The notes: generated by a model not told the origin, from the letters alone. A DNA stretch of 61,362 nt from a virus (IMGVR_UViG_3300042888_001661:1-61362); one strand, 5' to 3'; positions 33,917 to 42,760 are shown, counted from the stretch's first letter. Made by a program: numbers and translations.

Positions 33917-34755
33917 CAAACAATACTACTGAATCATCGGGCTTTGCAATTGAAATGGCCAACCCTAGTCAAGCAAGTTTAAAAGCAACTCAGCTGGACA
34001 TTCCAGAACATAGTGGAAAACATCACGTCAATCAAACGCTAGAGTGGCTACCCACTGATACTAAAGAAAACTATGAAAAACTAATACAGGATCCAGAGCA
34101 TCGTGCCTATTTTTCAGAACAAGGGTGGGATCAGCCTGGCGCAATCACTTATCGATTTAATAGTCACGGATTCCGTGCTGATGAATTTGATGGCGGCCCA
34201 TATATGGTTGCTCTAGGATGTAGTTACACCATAGGGATTGGTCTACCCAATTCAGTGACCTGGCCTCAACAGACAGCCACAGCTATGGGACTTAAATGTG
34301 CCAACCTGGCATGGGGAGGATACAGTGCAGATTCTTGTTATCGCCTGGCTGAGTATTGGATTCCTGAACTCCGACCCAAATATGTATGCATGCTGGTACC
34401 ACCCAGTCATAGAGTAGAAGTGCTTTTGGATGCTGGGGATCCATTGGTAATGCCTCACCAGTCTCTATTTGAAATTTTTATGCCACAAAATAAAAGTCAA
34501 CTGTACAATCCCAATGATCATTATCTCAAACATTGGTTTTTAAATGATGAAAATGCCATGGTAAACCAGCGTAAGAATATTCGAGCTATATATCAATTGT
34601 GTGCAGAATTTGATATACCATGTACCATATTAGATGCTGTCGAACACATGTGTTGGAGTCGCGAAGAAATTGGCTATGCTAGAGATTTTTTACACGGTGG
34701 TCCCAGGATTCATAAAATACTTGCAGAAAAATTTGTAAATGCCTACACCAAATAA
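33913..34755 (+). CDS. SGNH-hydrolase-like protein with atypical GCS motif
   Basis: 280 residues from ATG 33913 (ATGA overlap with the radical SAM gene). Block I of SGNH/GDSL hydrolases reads VALGCSYTIGIGLP, with GCS in place of GDS but the Ser kept. The C-terminal catalytic pair is D-x2-H (RDFLHGGPRIHKILAEKF). The Gly block is LAWGGYSADS. Esterase or deacetylase action on a glycan or peptide is possible. The message is coupled to radical SAM copy 2 and runs 17 bp into the large terminase gene. Confidence 0.7.
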   Translation: MTNNTTESSGFAIEMANPSQASLKATQLDIPEHSGKHHVNQTLEWLPTDTKENYEKLIQDPEHRAYFSEQGWDQPGAITYRFNSHGFRADEFDGGPYMVALGCSYTIGIGLPNSVTWPQQTATAMGLKCANLAWGGYSADSCYRLAEYWIPELRPKYVCMLVPPSHRVEVLLDAGDPLVMPHQSLFEIFMPQNKSQLYNPNDHYLKHWFLNDENAMVNQRKNIRAIYQLCAEFDIPCTILDAVEHMCWSREEIGYARDFLHGGPRIHKILAEKFVNAYTK

Positions 34756-36304
34756 CACTGAAAGTGTACTGGTCAAAGCACCATACCGTCGCACAGTATT
34801 CACGGAACAGCAATTGGCCGAGTTTATCGCCTGTGCTGATCCTGAGACTGGTCCAGAGTATTTCATGGATAACTTCTTTCATATACAACATCCTACTCGA
34901 GGAAAAATGTTGTATCATCCGTTTGAATATCAAAAACGCCTGATCCACACCTATCACAACTACAGATTCAGCATCAGCATGATGCCCAGGCAAACTGGTA
35001 AAAGTACCAGTGCTGCTGGGTACCTGTTATGGATGGCCATGTTTCACCCAGATTCAACCATCCTGATCGCCGCACACAAGTACACTGGCTCACAGGAGAT
35101 CATGCAACGTATCCGTTATGCTTATGAACTGTGCCCAGATCATATTAGAGCTGGAGTGACCAGCTACAACAAAGGTAACCTAGACTTTGAAAACGGATCA
35201 AGAATAGTATCAACTACCACAACTGAAAACACTGGCCGGGGTATGAGTATATCACTCTTGTACTGTGACGAGTTTGCGTTTGTGCGACCCACTATAGCTA
35301 AAGAATTTTGGACATCCATAAGCCCTACCTTGGCAACTGGTGGTAAGGCAATTATTACAAGTACACCAAACAGTGATGAAGATCAATTTGCCCTGCTTTG
35401 GAAGGGTGCTAACAAGTGTGAAGATAGCTATGGTAATCCTACAGAAATGGGCGTGAATGGATTCCGAGCATATCGCAGTTACTGGAATGAACATCCTGAT
35501 CGTGATGAGACCTGGGCCTCGGAACAACGGGCACAACTGGGCGACGATCGATTCAGACGTGAAATGGGCTGTGAATTTTTAATCTTTGATGAGACCTTGA
35601 TTGCACCAGCCAAACTGGTTGAAATGACTGGCTCAGAACCCACTCACATGATGGGACAGGTACGCTGGTATCAAACACCCAAGAAAGATAGAATCTACAC
35701 AGTTGCTCTAGATCCCAGTCTGGGCACCGGCGGAGACAATGCAGCCATACAGGTATTTGAAGCCAACACCACCGAACAGATTGCTGAATGGAAACACAAT
35801 CGCACACCTATACCCGAACAGATCCGGTTGTTGGCGTCTATATGTAATCACCTAAACGAAACTGTACAAAATCCAGAAAGCATATACTACAGCGTGGAAA
35901 ACAATACCATTGGTGAAGCGGCCTTGATCAGTATAAATCAGTATGGCGAAGAAAATATCAAAGGATACTTTTTGTCCGACCGAAGCAATAACAGTTACCG
36001 GAAAGGGTTTAACACCACAAACAAGAGCAAACTCACTGCCTGTAGCAAGTTAAAAACTCTGATTGAAACGGGCAAAATGAAAGTACGCAGTAGATCTTTG
36101 ATCAGCGAGCTCAAAACCTTTGTAGCAAGTGGACTGGGATATGCAGCCAAAGTGGGCGAATCAGATGATTTGGTCATGAGTACAATCCTGGCAGTAAGAA
36201 TGATGCAACAGTTACAGGGCTATCACCCAGAAATGGACAAACAGTTGCGAGATTTTGCTGATACCTACATACCTCCTATGCCGTTCATAGCAACCATGCG
36301 CTAA
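34739..36304 (+). CDS. 17: Terminase large subunit (gp17-like)
   Basis: 521 residues. The ATPase domain has Walker A MPRQTGKST (82-90), Walker B SLLYCDEFAF (D177, E178) and the coupling motif ITSTPNS (206-212). The nuclease domain has VALDPSLGTGGDN, a YYSVENNT strand and a late DDLVMS acidic pair, giving the RNase H-like metal centre. T4 gp17 has 610 residues; this is a compact version. It packages DNA into the head. It follows the SGNH gene with an overlap, not gp16 as in T4. Confidence 0.92.
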   Translation: MPTPNNTESVLVKAPYRRTVFTEQQLAEFIACADPETGPEYFMDNFFHIQHPTRGKMLYHPFEYQKRLIHTYHNYRFSISMMPRQTGKSTSAAGYLLWMAMFHPDSTILIAAHKYTGSQEIMQRIRYAYELCPDHIRAGVTSYNKGNLDFENGSRIVSTTTTENTGRGMSISLLYCDEFAFVRPTIAKEFWTSISPTLATGGKAIITSTPNSDEDQFALLWKGANKCEDSYGNPTEMGVNGFRAYRSYWNEHPDRDETWASEQRAQLGDDRFRREMGCEFLIFDETLIAPAKLVEMTGSEPTHMMGQVRWYQTPKKDRIYTVALDPSLGTGGDNAAIQVFEANTTEQIAEWKHNRTPIPEQIRLLASICNHLNETVQNPESIYYSVENNTIGEAALISINQYGEENIKGYFLSDRSNNSYRKGFNTTNKSKLTACSKLKTLIETGKMKVRSRSLISELKTFVASGLGYAAKVGESDDLVMSTILAVRMMQQLQGYHPEMDKQLRDFADTYIPPMPFIATMR

Positions 36305-36314
36305 ATACAACACC

Positions 36315-38675
36315 ATGGCAAAAGAAACCACAGAAAAGAAACTCTACGATCTACTAGCAACCAGAGATTACGAAAACTTCCAGGCCCTAGATAGTCGCAC
36401 TGGAAAAGTACCCACCAACCCACAAACCGGTGCGCAAGATGTCAGCCAGGCTGATATGTTTGTGTTTGACTGGAGTAGCAGCCGCGGCAAACATTATGGC
36501 ACCGCAGTTATATTGCTAACTCCTCAACACGAACTAGAACTGTACTTTGGTGACAACCTGGGCAAGACCATGGAAGATCCCGACGACAAAAACGAATGGT
36601 TTGCGTTCATGGAGCAACTGAGACATTTTGCCACAAGAACAAACTTCAACGGATTTAGACCCTTGAACATCAATCAGCTTAGACACAGCCTACAAGGCCA
36701 GGCTGCAATCAAGGAAGGCCTATTTGAAAGCTGGCAAGGTCGTAAAAACATGAGCTGGAGTGCTGGTCCTACAGAAGCTAGATTAATGATCAAACACAAA
36801 CGTAACCTGGACGAAACAGATGCTAGACATTTGTATATTGAAAGCCTGTTTATTGAAACAGCCGAAGGTGAGCGTTACAAATTACCATTTAACAAACTGA
36901 CAGGTGGCCGTGCCATGCTGGAGCATGTGCGCCAAGGTGGCAGACCCTACGACATCCGTGGACAGCATATAACTGACATAGTAGAAGAACTCAACGTGCT
37001 GGGTCGCTTTGAACGAAGTGTTGCCAGAGAAACTGTACTAGAAGGCGATACTGCCCAGTTGGTATCAGAAGCCGCTGTGTATCGCAAAACGCTAAAAGAA
37101 AATCTTAAAAGACTAGGAACCGGTCGTGGATATGCCACTTACTTTGAATCATGGAATCCGGTAGAACTGACCGAACAGGATGTGGTGATTGAAAGTTTAA
37201 AACACATGTTTGTCAAACAGACATTAGACGCAAGGATTGAGCAGGCACTGCCCGTGTTAGCTCGTATACAACAACAAGGAAACGCTATGAAAGAAGCTAA
37301 CATATTTGAAGCCTGGGCTGAACGCCTGGTAGAAGGAACCTGGAGCACTCCAGATTCTCCAGAAGCCCAACAAAAATTATTGGACTTGATGAGTAAGGAA
37401 TTGCCAGTGGGTGCTGATGCTACCAACGCCACTGAGCAGTTGTATGACTTGTTGGGCGATGACAAATTGTTTGATTTACTAGAATCTTTAGCCCAACAAG
37501 ATCCCAATGCTGACTGCCGTCAGGTGATACTGGACCGCATGCAAGAACTCAGCGACAATCCTGATGTGCGTGAGGTGCTTGAACAGTTGAACATTGATGC
37601 TGATGCCACAATGAATCCTCCAGAAAGCATGCCTGCTGATCTAGGTGACGAGGAACAAGCCATGGCTGAAGGATCAGATCACAGCCTTAAAAAAGTTTTT
37701 GATCGATATGCCAGACATCTTCCAGCTTCACGTGGTGATACTTCCGATGTCGATCAAATGATGCGTAGTAGTAAAATTTTGAAAGATATTACAAAATACG
37801 TAAGAGATAACTACGGCGAAGATGCGGTAGACAACATGGAACGTTACGCCAATCGGCAACCTGGCGTGACTGAAGATGCAGTCAGATCTCTACGCAGAGC
37901 CGCTGGCCTAACCGAAGGTCGCATGCTGGACGAAGATAAATCAAAACTTGATCATATCCTGGATCGTTTCAAATATGAAGTTCGCAACTTTGAACAAGGT
38001 GGCGATTTAGACGACGATTTATATGATGCCTTGTTTGACTACTATATGGACACTGGTGACATGCCGTATGGCACAGCCAAGGCACGTGATGGCGATCCAT
38101 ATGAATGGGTAGCACAGAACCTAGAAAGCCATTTACGTGGCGGTGGTATCATTGGTGGTGTTCCTGATGAAGACTACGGTCTTGAGCGTGAAAGTGCAGG
38201 CGACTATGCACCAGAAGAAATCCGTTCCGCACACAGCGTGGATGGTGGCATGGACAATTCAATCTTGTACGATGACTCCACTTGTAACATGACCGAAGCT
38301 GGTGAAGCATGTCCAGTACACGGTGTCCAAGAGTGCTGGGGATCTATGGCCAATGAAGGAGAATTGGGCACAGCCGTTGGTGCTGGCCTTGGAGGCACAT
38401 TTGGTGGACTTCCTGGGGCTGCTATCGGTGGTACAGCCGGGCACCTTTTAACCAAAGACGAAACTGACGAAGGCACCAATTCGGATAACATAAAAAATTC
38501 AGCAGTTGGTGGACTTGCATGGGGAGCTGGAGCCACAGCCGCACAGGCCGCACTCAGTGCATTGGAAGAAAAATCACCCTTAGCTGGCCAGTATGGTCAC
38601 TCGGGCAAGATGAAGGAAGTGGATAAAGACACCAGTTTCTTGGATCGCCTAAAAACACTTTCTGGAATGAAATAG
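36315..38675 (+). CDS. Large internal-type virion protein with glycine-zipper segment
   Basis: 786 residues. The N-terminal 260 residues are globular (DMFVFDWSSSRGKHYGTAVI, HKRNLDETDARHLYIESLFI). The middle is helical and acidic. From about residue 655 there is a small Cys motif (CNMTEAGEACPVHGVQECWG), then a glycine-zipper hydrophobic stretch, GTAVGAGLGGTFGGLPGAAI, that could enter a membrane. It resembles uncharacterised large proteins of marine T4-like phages. Ejection with DNA is inferred from the zipper segment. CTAAATA at its start may be a weak late box. Confidence 0.65.
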   Translation: MAKETTEKKLYDLLATRDYENFQALDSRTGKVPTNPQTGAQDVSQADMFVFDWSSSRGKHYGTAVILLTPQHELELYFGDNLGKTMEDPDDKNEWFAFMEQLRHFATRTNFNGFRPLNINQLRHSLQGQAAIKEGLFESWQGRKNMSWSAGPTEARLMIKHKRNLDETDARHLYIESLFIETAEGERYKLPFNKLTGGRAMLEHVRQGGRPYDIRGQHITDIVEELNVLGRFERSVARETVLEGDTAQLVSEAAVYRKTLKENLKRLGTGRGYATYFESWNPVELTEQDVVIESLKHMFVKQTLDARIEQALPVLARIQQQGNAMKEANIFEAWAERLVEGTWSTPDSPEAQQKLLDLMSKELPVGADATNATEQLYDLLGDDKLFDLLESLAQQDPNADCRQVILDRMQELSDNPDVREVLEQLNIDADATMNPPESMPADLGDEEQAMAEGSDHSLKKVFDRYARHLPASRGDTSDVDQMMRSSKILKDITKYVRDNYGEDAVDNMERYANRQPGVTEDAVRSLRRAAGLTEGRMLDEDKSKLDHILDRFKYEVRNFEQGGDLDDDLYDALFDYYMDTGDMPYGTAKARDGDPYEWVAQNLESHLRGGGIIGGVPDEDYGLERESAGDYAPEEIRSAHSVDGGMDNSILYDDSTCNMTEAGEACPVHGVQECWGSMANEGELGTAVGAGLGGTFGGLPGAAIGGTAGHLLTKDETDEGTNSDNIKNSAVGGLAWGAGATAAQAALSALEEKSPLAGQYGHSGKMKEVDKDTSFLDRLKTLSGMK

Positions 38676-38676
38676 T

Positions 38677-38684
38677 CATAAATA
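38677..38684 (+). promoter_or_regulatory. T4-type late promoter box upstream of gp32
   Basis: CATAAATA lies just upstream of a sigma70-type promoter (38688-38716), so the gp32 region may be expressed early and late. Confidence 0.5.
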
Positions 38685-38687
38685 CTC

Positions 38688-38716
38688 TTGCAATAAAAAG
38701 TAGTGCATGCTATAAT
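38688..38716 (+). promoter_or_regulatory. Sigma70 promoter with extended -10
   Basis: TTGCAA (38688-38693), 17-bp spacer, TATAAT (38711-38716) preceded by TG at 38708-38709. ATG 38722 is 5 bases later. The string TATAATAACAC recurs at 38794. Confidence 0.7.
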
Positions 38717-38721
38717 AACAC

Positions 38722-38868
38722 ATGCGCCCGACAGGCAACCCAAATAAAAAAAGTAATTTAACCAGTTTTGTAGCAAACACAATCAGTGATGTGTATAATA
38801 ACACTGTAGGCAACCATTTAAGGCAACTTAAATCAATCATATTAAATCAACTCGGAAAGGCAACATAA
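38722..38868 (+). CDS. Small 48-residue protein upstream of gp32
   Basis: ATG 38722 opens 48 codons: MRPTGNPNKKSNLTSF, then VANTISDVYNNTVGNHL and a basic end ILNQLGKAT. It stops at TAA 38866, one base before the gp32 ATG. It has no ribosome site but starts 5 bases after a strong extended -10, like other leaderless genes here. It may be a real small protein or a leader peptide coupled to gp32. A second TATAAT (38794) inside it could drive gp32 alone. Confidence 0.5.
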   Translation: MRPTGNPNKKSNLTSFVANTISDVYNNTVGNHLRQLKSIILNQLGKAT

Positions 38869-38869
38869 T

Positions 38870-39850
38870 ATGGCATCCTTAGCAGAAATCAGAGCAAGAC
38901 TAGCAGCATCAGAAAACAAACCAGGCAGTGGTGGATCCGGCGGCGATGGATCAATTTATCCACACTGGAACATGGAAGAAGGTCAGTCGGCCACACTACG
39001 CTTCCTACCAGACGGCAACACTAAAAACACATTCTTTTGGGCAGAACGGGCCATGATCCGATTGCCATTCAATGGCGTCAAAGGTGAGATGGAATCCAAA
39101 CAAGTTTTTGTACAAGTACCTTGCGTGGAAATGTGGGGAGACACTTGTCCAGTACTTACCGAAGTAAGAACCTGGTTCAAGGACAAGAGCCTGGAAGATA
39201 TGGGTCGTAAGTATTGGAAGAAACGCAGTTACATTTTCCAAGGCTTTGTGCGTGAGAATCCCTTGCACGATGACAAGACACCGGCCAACCCAATCCGTAG
39301 ATTTATCATTGGTCCTCAGATCTTTACCATTATCAAAGGTGCCTTGATGGATCCAGAATTAGAAGAATTGCCAACAGACCTGTTGCGTGGCCTGGACTTC
39401 CGTATTACCAAAGGCGCCAAAGGTGGCTTTGCTGACTACAACAGCAGTAAGTGGAGCAGAAAAGAAAGTGCCTTGACTGAAGTGGAACAGGCGGCCATTG
39501 CTGAACACGGCTTGTATGATCTTGGATCGTTCTTGCCCAAGAAGCCAACTGACGTTGAACTCAAGATTGTCAAAGAAATGTTTGAAGCAAGTGTTGATGG
39601 TCAGAGTTATGACACCGAGCGTTGGGGTACTTACTTCAGACCAGCAGGTGTATCTGCTCCAGCAGGCGCAACTCCAGCAGTGGAAACTGATGAAGATGCT
39701 CCGGCACCAGTGGCTAAACCAGCACCGGTTGCGACCAGCAACTTTGATGACGATGAACCAGCAGTGGCCACAGCACCAGTTGCGGCAAAAGCATCCACAG
39801 ACAAGGCTCAAGATATCTTGGCCATGATCCGTAGCCGTCAAAAAGCGTAA
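38870..39850 (+). CDS. 32: Single-stranded DNA-binding protein (gp32-like)
   Basis: 326 residues. The N-terminal basic cooperativity segment is ASLAEIRARLAASENKP. The OB-fold core has IYPHWNMEEGQSATLRFLPD, FFWAERAMIRLPF, RSYIFQGFV and PIRRFIIGPQI. The C-terminal third is acidic and Ala/Pro-rich, ending DKAQDILAMIRSRQKA, which recruits partners in T4. The zinc site is altered: T4 has C-x9-C-x2-C, whereas here PCVEMWGDTCPVL lacks the last Cys, so zinc is probably not bound. GGAAAGG upstream is the ribosome site. Confidence 0.9.
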   Translation: MASLAEIRARLAASENKPGSGGSGGDGSIYPHWNMEEGQSATLRFLPDGNTKNTFFWAERAMIRLPFNGVKGEMESKQVFVQVPCVEMWGDTCPVLTEVRTWFKDKSLEDMGRKYWKKRSYIFQGFVRENPLHDDKTPANPIRRFIIGPQIFTIIKGALMDPELEELPTDLLRGLDFRITKGAKGGFADYNSSKWSRKESALTEVEQAAIAEHGLYDLGSFLPKKPTDVELKIVKEMFEASVDGQSYDTERWGTYFRPAGVSAPAGATPAVETDEDAPAPVAKPAPVATSNFDDDEPAVATAPVAAKASTDKAQDILAMIRSRQKA

Positions 39851-39858
39851 CTTAAAAT

Positions 39859-39883
39859 AGTCCAGGTGCTCTGCATCTGGACT
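39859..39883 (+). other. Stem-loop after gp32
   Basis: AGTCCAG (39859-39865) pairs with CTGGACT (39877-39883), loop 11. An alternative pairing ATAGTC (39857-39862) with GACTAT (39885-39890) is possible. No U-run follows. It may protect the gp32 mRNA or, like T4's translational operator, serve regulation. Confidence 0.5.
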
Positions 39884-39899
39884 TGACTATTATACAAAA

Positions 39900-40808
39900 A
39901 TGAAATTTTCTTTGGTGTTCGATAACTCCGGCGATATTATACCTTTTGAAGTTCTATACAATCACGAATTGTTTGAGTTTTTTGTAGATAAATCAAACAA
40001 AGAAGGACAAAACAGTTTTTCAAATCGGCAAGTGTTGTTTCGAGATCTTGATAAAAAAATTACACATTTGCATTGGGCTATTTCAAAGATCAATGAAGTG
40101 TTGTATTTTTTAACGGGCAAGTCATTGGATCAACATAACAATTTAGAAAATTATTTGAACCAAGATTTCTTAAATAAGACACATTGTGATTGGGTTTTTT
40201 CTCAGGCAAATACTGTTGATATTGATAGTCTTAGATTTAGTAACGATTCAAATTTGGCCAGAATTGGTAATCAGTTACATGACATGTATCCAGATCACAT
40301 ACGCATTGTAAAAGTGGCTGCTGTACTAGAAAAGTTAGGATATATATATCCATATGAAGAAGTAAACATAGGAGTACACAGGTTGGAAAATTCTTTCATC
40401 AAAACAAATTTAGAATTCAGTGCCGACAACAAATGGGAAGTGTTTCCAAATCCATTTCAGGATTCAATGGTTTCTAATAATAACGTAGTAAATTTTTCTT
40501 TTGGATACACTTATGTGGGTAGGCAATACTATAACAAGTTTCTATATTTTGATAATGATTTGAAATACCAAGACCATTACAATTATGAAACCTTGGAATT
40601 TTCATTCCAGATAAATTTACAACAACCACAGACGATAGCGTACAGTCCTGAATCAGTTGCGTGGGCAGAAAAAAATAATATTCCGTTAATTGCTGAACAA
40701 TTACCTATAGCCAATATATCAAATTTGACAGAAAATTTATTTGAGTATAGAAAACTTTTATATCGTAATTCTCGAGATAACAACCGAGCAACGCTTGTTT
40801 TAAATTAA
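39900..40808 (+). CDS. AT-rich accessory protein, unknown
   Basis: 302 residues, rich in Asn, Phe, Tyr and Asp. It starts MKFSLVFDNSGDIIPFEVLY and has DLDKKITHLHWAISKINEVL, NQDFLNKTHCDWVFSQ and a late beta region YQDHYNYETLEFSFQINLQQ. It resembles the 43947 protein in plan (short N-terminal strand, then an N-x2-H helix), suggesting a distant family of marine phage proteins. No known domain. It interrupts gp32 and UvsX and its base composition is much more AT-rich than theirs, suggesting late acquisition. Confidence 0.7.
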   Translation: MKFSLVFDNSGDIIPFEVLYNHELFEFFVDKSNKEGQNSFSNRQVLFRDLDKKITHLHWAISKINEVLYFLTGKSLDQHNNLENYLNQDFLNKTHCDWVFSQANTVDIDSLRFSNDSNLARIGNQLHDMYPDHIRIVKVAAVLEKLGYIYPYEEVNIGVHRLENSFIKTNLEFSADNKWEVFPNPFQDSMVSNNNVVNFSFGYTYVGRQYYNKFLYFDNDLKYQDHYNYETLEFSFQINLQQPQTIAYSPESVAWAEKNNIPLIAEQLPIANISNLTENLFEYRKLLYRNSRDNNRATLVLN

Positions 40809-40830
40809 TACACGAAAGAGAGAATATAAC

Positions 40831-41889
40831 ATGGGAAAACCATTTGACGTAAGTAAATTTAGAAGAGACATCACCAAAAGTATCGATGGTCTCAGTATTG
40901 GATTTAATGATCCCACAGACTGGATCAGCACAGGCAACTTTGCCTTGAACTATTTGATCAGCGGAGACTTCAACAGGGGTATTCCGCTGGGCAAAGTAAC
41001 TGTGTTTGCTGGCGAGTCAGGTGCGGGCAAGAGTTACATCTGTTCAGGCAACATAGTCAAGAACGCACAGGATCAGGGCATCTTTGTGATCCTGGTCGAT
41101 ACAGAAAATGCGCTAGACGAAGATTGGCTCAAGCGATTGAACGTGGACACCAGTGAAGAAAAACTGCTCAAGCTAAACATGAGCATGATTGATGATGTGG
41201 CCAAAGCCATTAGCACATTCATGAGCGACTACAAGGCCCTGCCAGATGGCGAGCGAATGAAAGTGTTATGGGTAATCGACAGCCTAGGCATGATGCTGAC
41301 ACCCACAGATGTAAATCAATTTGATGCAGGTGAAATGAAAGGTGACCTGGGTCGTAAGCCTAAAGCACTCACAGCCCTGGTGCGTAACTGTGTCAACATG
41401 TTTGGTAGTTACAATGTTGGATTAGTGTGCACCAACCATACCTATGCCAGTCAAGACATGTTTGATCCAGATGACAAGATATCAGGCGGACAAGGATTTA
41501 TCTATGCGTCAAGTATTGTAGTTGCCATGAAGAAAATGAAACTCAAAGAAGACGAAGATGGCAACAAGATCTCCGAAGTCATGGGTATCCGTGCCGGTTG
41601 TAAGGTAATGAAAACACGTTATGCCAAGCCGTTTGAAGGCATGCAGGTCAAGATTCCATACGAAACAGGAATGAATCCTTACTCAGGCCTAACTGACTTG
41701 GCCGAGAAAAAAGGCCTGTTAAAGAAAGATGGTAATAGACTGATGTTTGTTACTAGCGATGGCGAAATCATCAAACAGTTCCGCAAGGCCTGGGAATCAA
41801 ACGAAGCTGGCTGTCTCGACAAGGTCATGGCAGACTTTGTAAATCAGAAAGAAACGGTAAGTACAGAAGAAACTGCAACGGAGGAATAA
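40831..41889 (+). CDS. uvsX: RecA-like recombinase (UvsX)
   Basis: 352 residues. Walker A is GESGAGKS (61-68), followed by VILVDTENALDEDWL (Walker B region), MKVLWVIDSLGMML, the DNA-binding loop DLGRKPKALTALVRNCVNM, VGLVCTNHTYASQDMF and KISGGQGFIYASSIVV. UvsX forms filaments on ssDNA and drives strand exchange and recombination-dependent replication. The C terminus is acidic, as in T4. UvsY follows two genes later. Confidence 0.92.
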   Translation: MGKPFDVSKFRRDITKSIDGLSIGFNDPTDWISTGNFALNYLISGDFNRGIPLGKVTVFAGESGAGKSYICSGNIVKNAQDQGIFVILVDTENALDEDWLKRLNVDTSEEKLLKLNMSMIDDVAKAISTFMSDYKALPDGERMKVLWVIDSLGMMLTPTDVNQFDAGEMKGDLGRKPKALTALVRNCVNMFGSYNVGLVCTNHTYASQDMFDPDDKISGGQGFIYASSIVVAMKKMKLKEDEDGNKISEVMGIRAGCKVMKTRYAKPFEGMQVKIPYETGMNPYSGLTDLAEKKGLLKKDGNRLMFVTSDGEIIKQFRKAWESNEAGCLDKVMADFVNQKETVSTEETATEE

Positions 41890-41891
41890 CA

Positions 41892-42152
41892 ATGAGCATT
41901 GAACTAAGTCGAGAAATTTGGAGTGAATTAAAACGCTATATCAACACAGTTGATCGTGATGAAGCTGCTGAGACACTAGTAGCTGTGTTAATTGACAACG
42001 ATGGTGCCGCAGACGAAATTAAATCGGTCTTCAAGACTGATCCAGACATCAAACGTGCCTTGGCCAGTTATCTCAAAGATCATGCTGATGACGAAGATGA
42101 TGACGAGGATCTACACGACGATGAGGATGATCCATACAGCGATCAGTACTGA
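41892..42152 (+). CDS. Small acidic protein between uvsX and uvsY
   Basis: 86 residues. The first 60 form a helical domain (IELSREIWSELKRYINTVDR, DEAAETLVAVLIDNDGAADE). The last 25 are almost all Asp/Glu (DDEDDDEDLHDDEDD). Acidic tails often mimic DNA or contact recombination proteins. Small proteins of this kind lie next to uvsX in marine T4-like phages. It is 2 bp after uvsX and shares one base with uvsY. Confidence 0.75.
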   Translation: MSIELSREIWSELKRYINTVDRDEAAETLVAVLIDNDGAADEIKSVFKTDPDIKRALASYLKDHADDEDDDEDLHDDEDDPYSDQY

Positions 42153-42604
42153 TGTGGTATAGTCGAGTAGTAGCAGATCTCTCTGCGATTCCTGATTTCA
42201 TAAGCTATTATGAACAGGAATTGCTGTCAGCTAAAAAAGAATGTCATGTGGGCGGCTTGGTTGAAAAAAACATAACCAACTTGCCCGGCATCACTGAACA
42301 CAGATTTAATCAACTGCAAGAGATCGAAGCGGTACTGAATCTTCTCAACATACAGTTGAGAAAGATCCGTCGCAAGCACTTCCAAAAGTATCTGGAAGGA
42401 TATGCCAGGGCATTGACTGCTCGAGACGCTGAAAAGTATGTGGATGGCGAAGACGAAGTAATTGACTTTGAAACACTAATCAATGAAGTGGCATTGTTAC
42501 GCAACAAATTCCTGGGCATCATCAAGGCATTCGAAAGCAAGAATTTTATGCTAGGGCATGTGGTACGCCTTAGAGCCGCTGGGATGGAAGATATCCAGGT
42601 ATGA
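42152..42604 (+). CDS. uvsY: Recombination mediator (UvsY-like)
   Basis: 150 residues, close to T4 UvsY (137). It is helical: HRFNQLQEIEAVLNLLNIQL, RKIRRKHFQKYLEGYARALT, a DAEKYVDGE turn, EVIDFETLINEVALLRNKFL and GIIKAFESKNFMLGHVVRLR, the family C-terminal signature. UvsY loads UvsX onto gp32-covered ssDNA. Its place in the uvsX operon and the terminator just after it support the call. Confidence 0.8.
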   Translation: MWYSRVVADLSAIPDFISYYEQELLSAKKECHVGGLVEKNITNLPGITEHRFNQLQEIEAVLNLLNIQLRKIRRKHFQKYLEGYARALTARDAEKYVDGEDEVIDFETLINEVALLRNKFLGIIKAFESKNFMLGHVVRLRAAGMEDIQV

Positions 42605-42630
42605 TCGTGTAGTTCAAATTCAAACAGAAG

Positions 42631-42652
42631 CCCTACTAAGTGGGGTTTTTTT
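42631..42652 (+). terminator. Rho-independent terminator after uvsY
   Basis: CCCTAC (42631-42636), loop TAA, GTGGGG (42640-42645; one U-G pair), followed by seven Ts. It ends the gp32-uvsX-uvsY transcription unit. A new promoter begins 5 bases later. Confidence 0.8.
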
Positions 42653-42656
42653 ATGG

Positions 42657-42685
42657 TTGACCCCAAATGCTTTTTAGCTTATAAT
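42657..42685 (+). promoter_or_regulatory. Sigma70 promoter, first of two similar copies
   Basis: TTGACC (42657-42662), 17-bp spacer, consensus TATAAT (42680-42685). It shares its -35 flank (ggttgaccc) and TATAATAG with the second promoter 114 bp downstream. Confidence 0.8.
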
Positions 42686-42691
42686 AGCTTT

Positions 42692-42760
42692 ATGAAATCA
42701 AGTGCTGTAGACCTAGCGTTTACGGAGTGTTGTTTTTATGCAACACTCAAAAAACAGTAG
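42692..42760 (+). other. Short transcribed leader with mini-ORF and hairpin
   Basis: ATG 42692, 6 bases after the -10, opens a 22-codon frame (MKSSAVDLAFTECCFYATLK ...) to TAG 42758. Inside is a perfect hairpin: GAGTGTTG (42725-42732), loop TTTTTATG, CAACACTC (42741-42748). The segment lies between two near-identical promoters and could be a small RNA, an attenuator or a tiny leaderless peptide. It occupies the only non-genic stretch of more than 200 bases in this part. Confidence 0.35.

Noticed and set aside
39883-39900. TTGACTATTATAC before ATG 39900 as a full sigma70 promoter
   Set aside because: The -35-like and -10-like strings touch each other and no -35 is found 16-18 bp upstream of TATTAT. 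Only a weak -10 remains.
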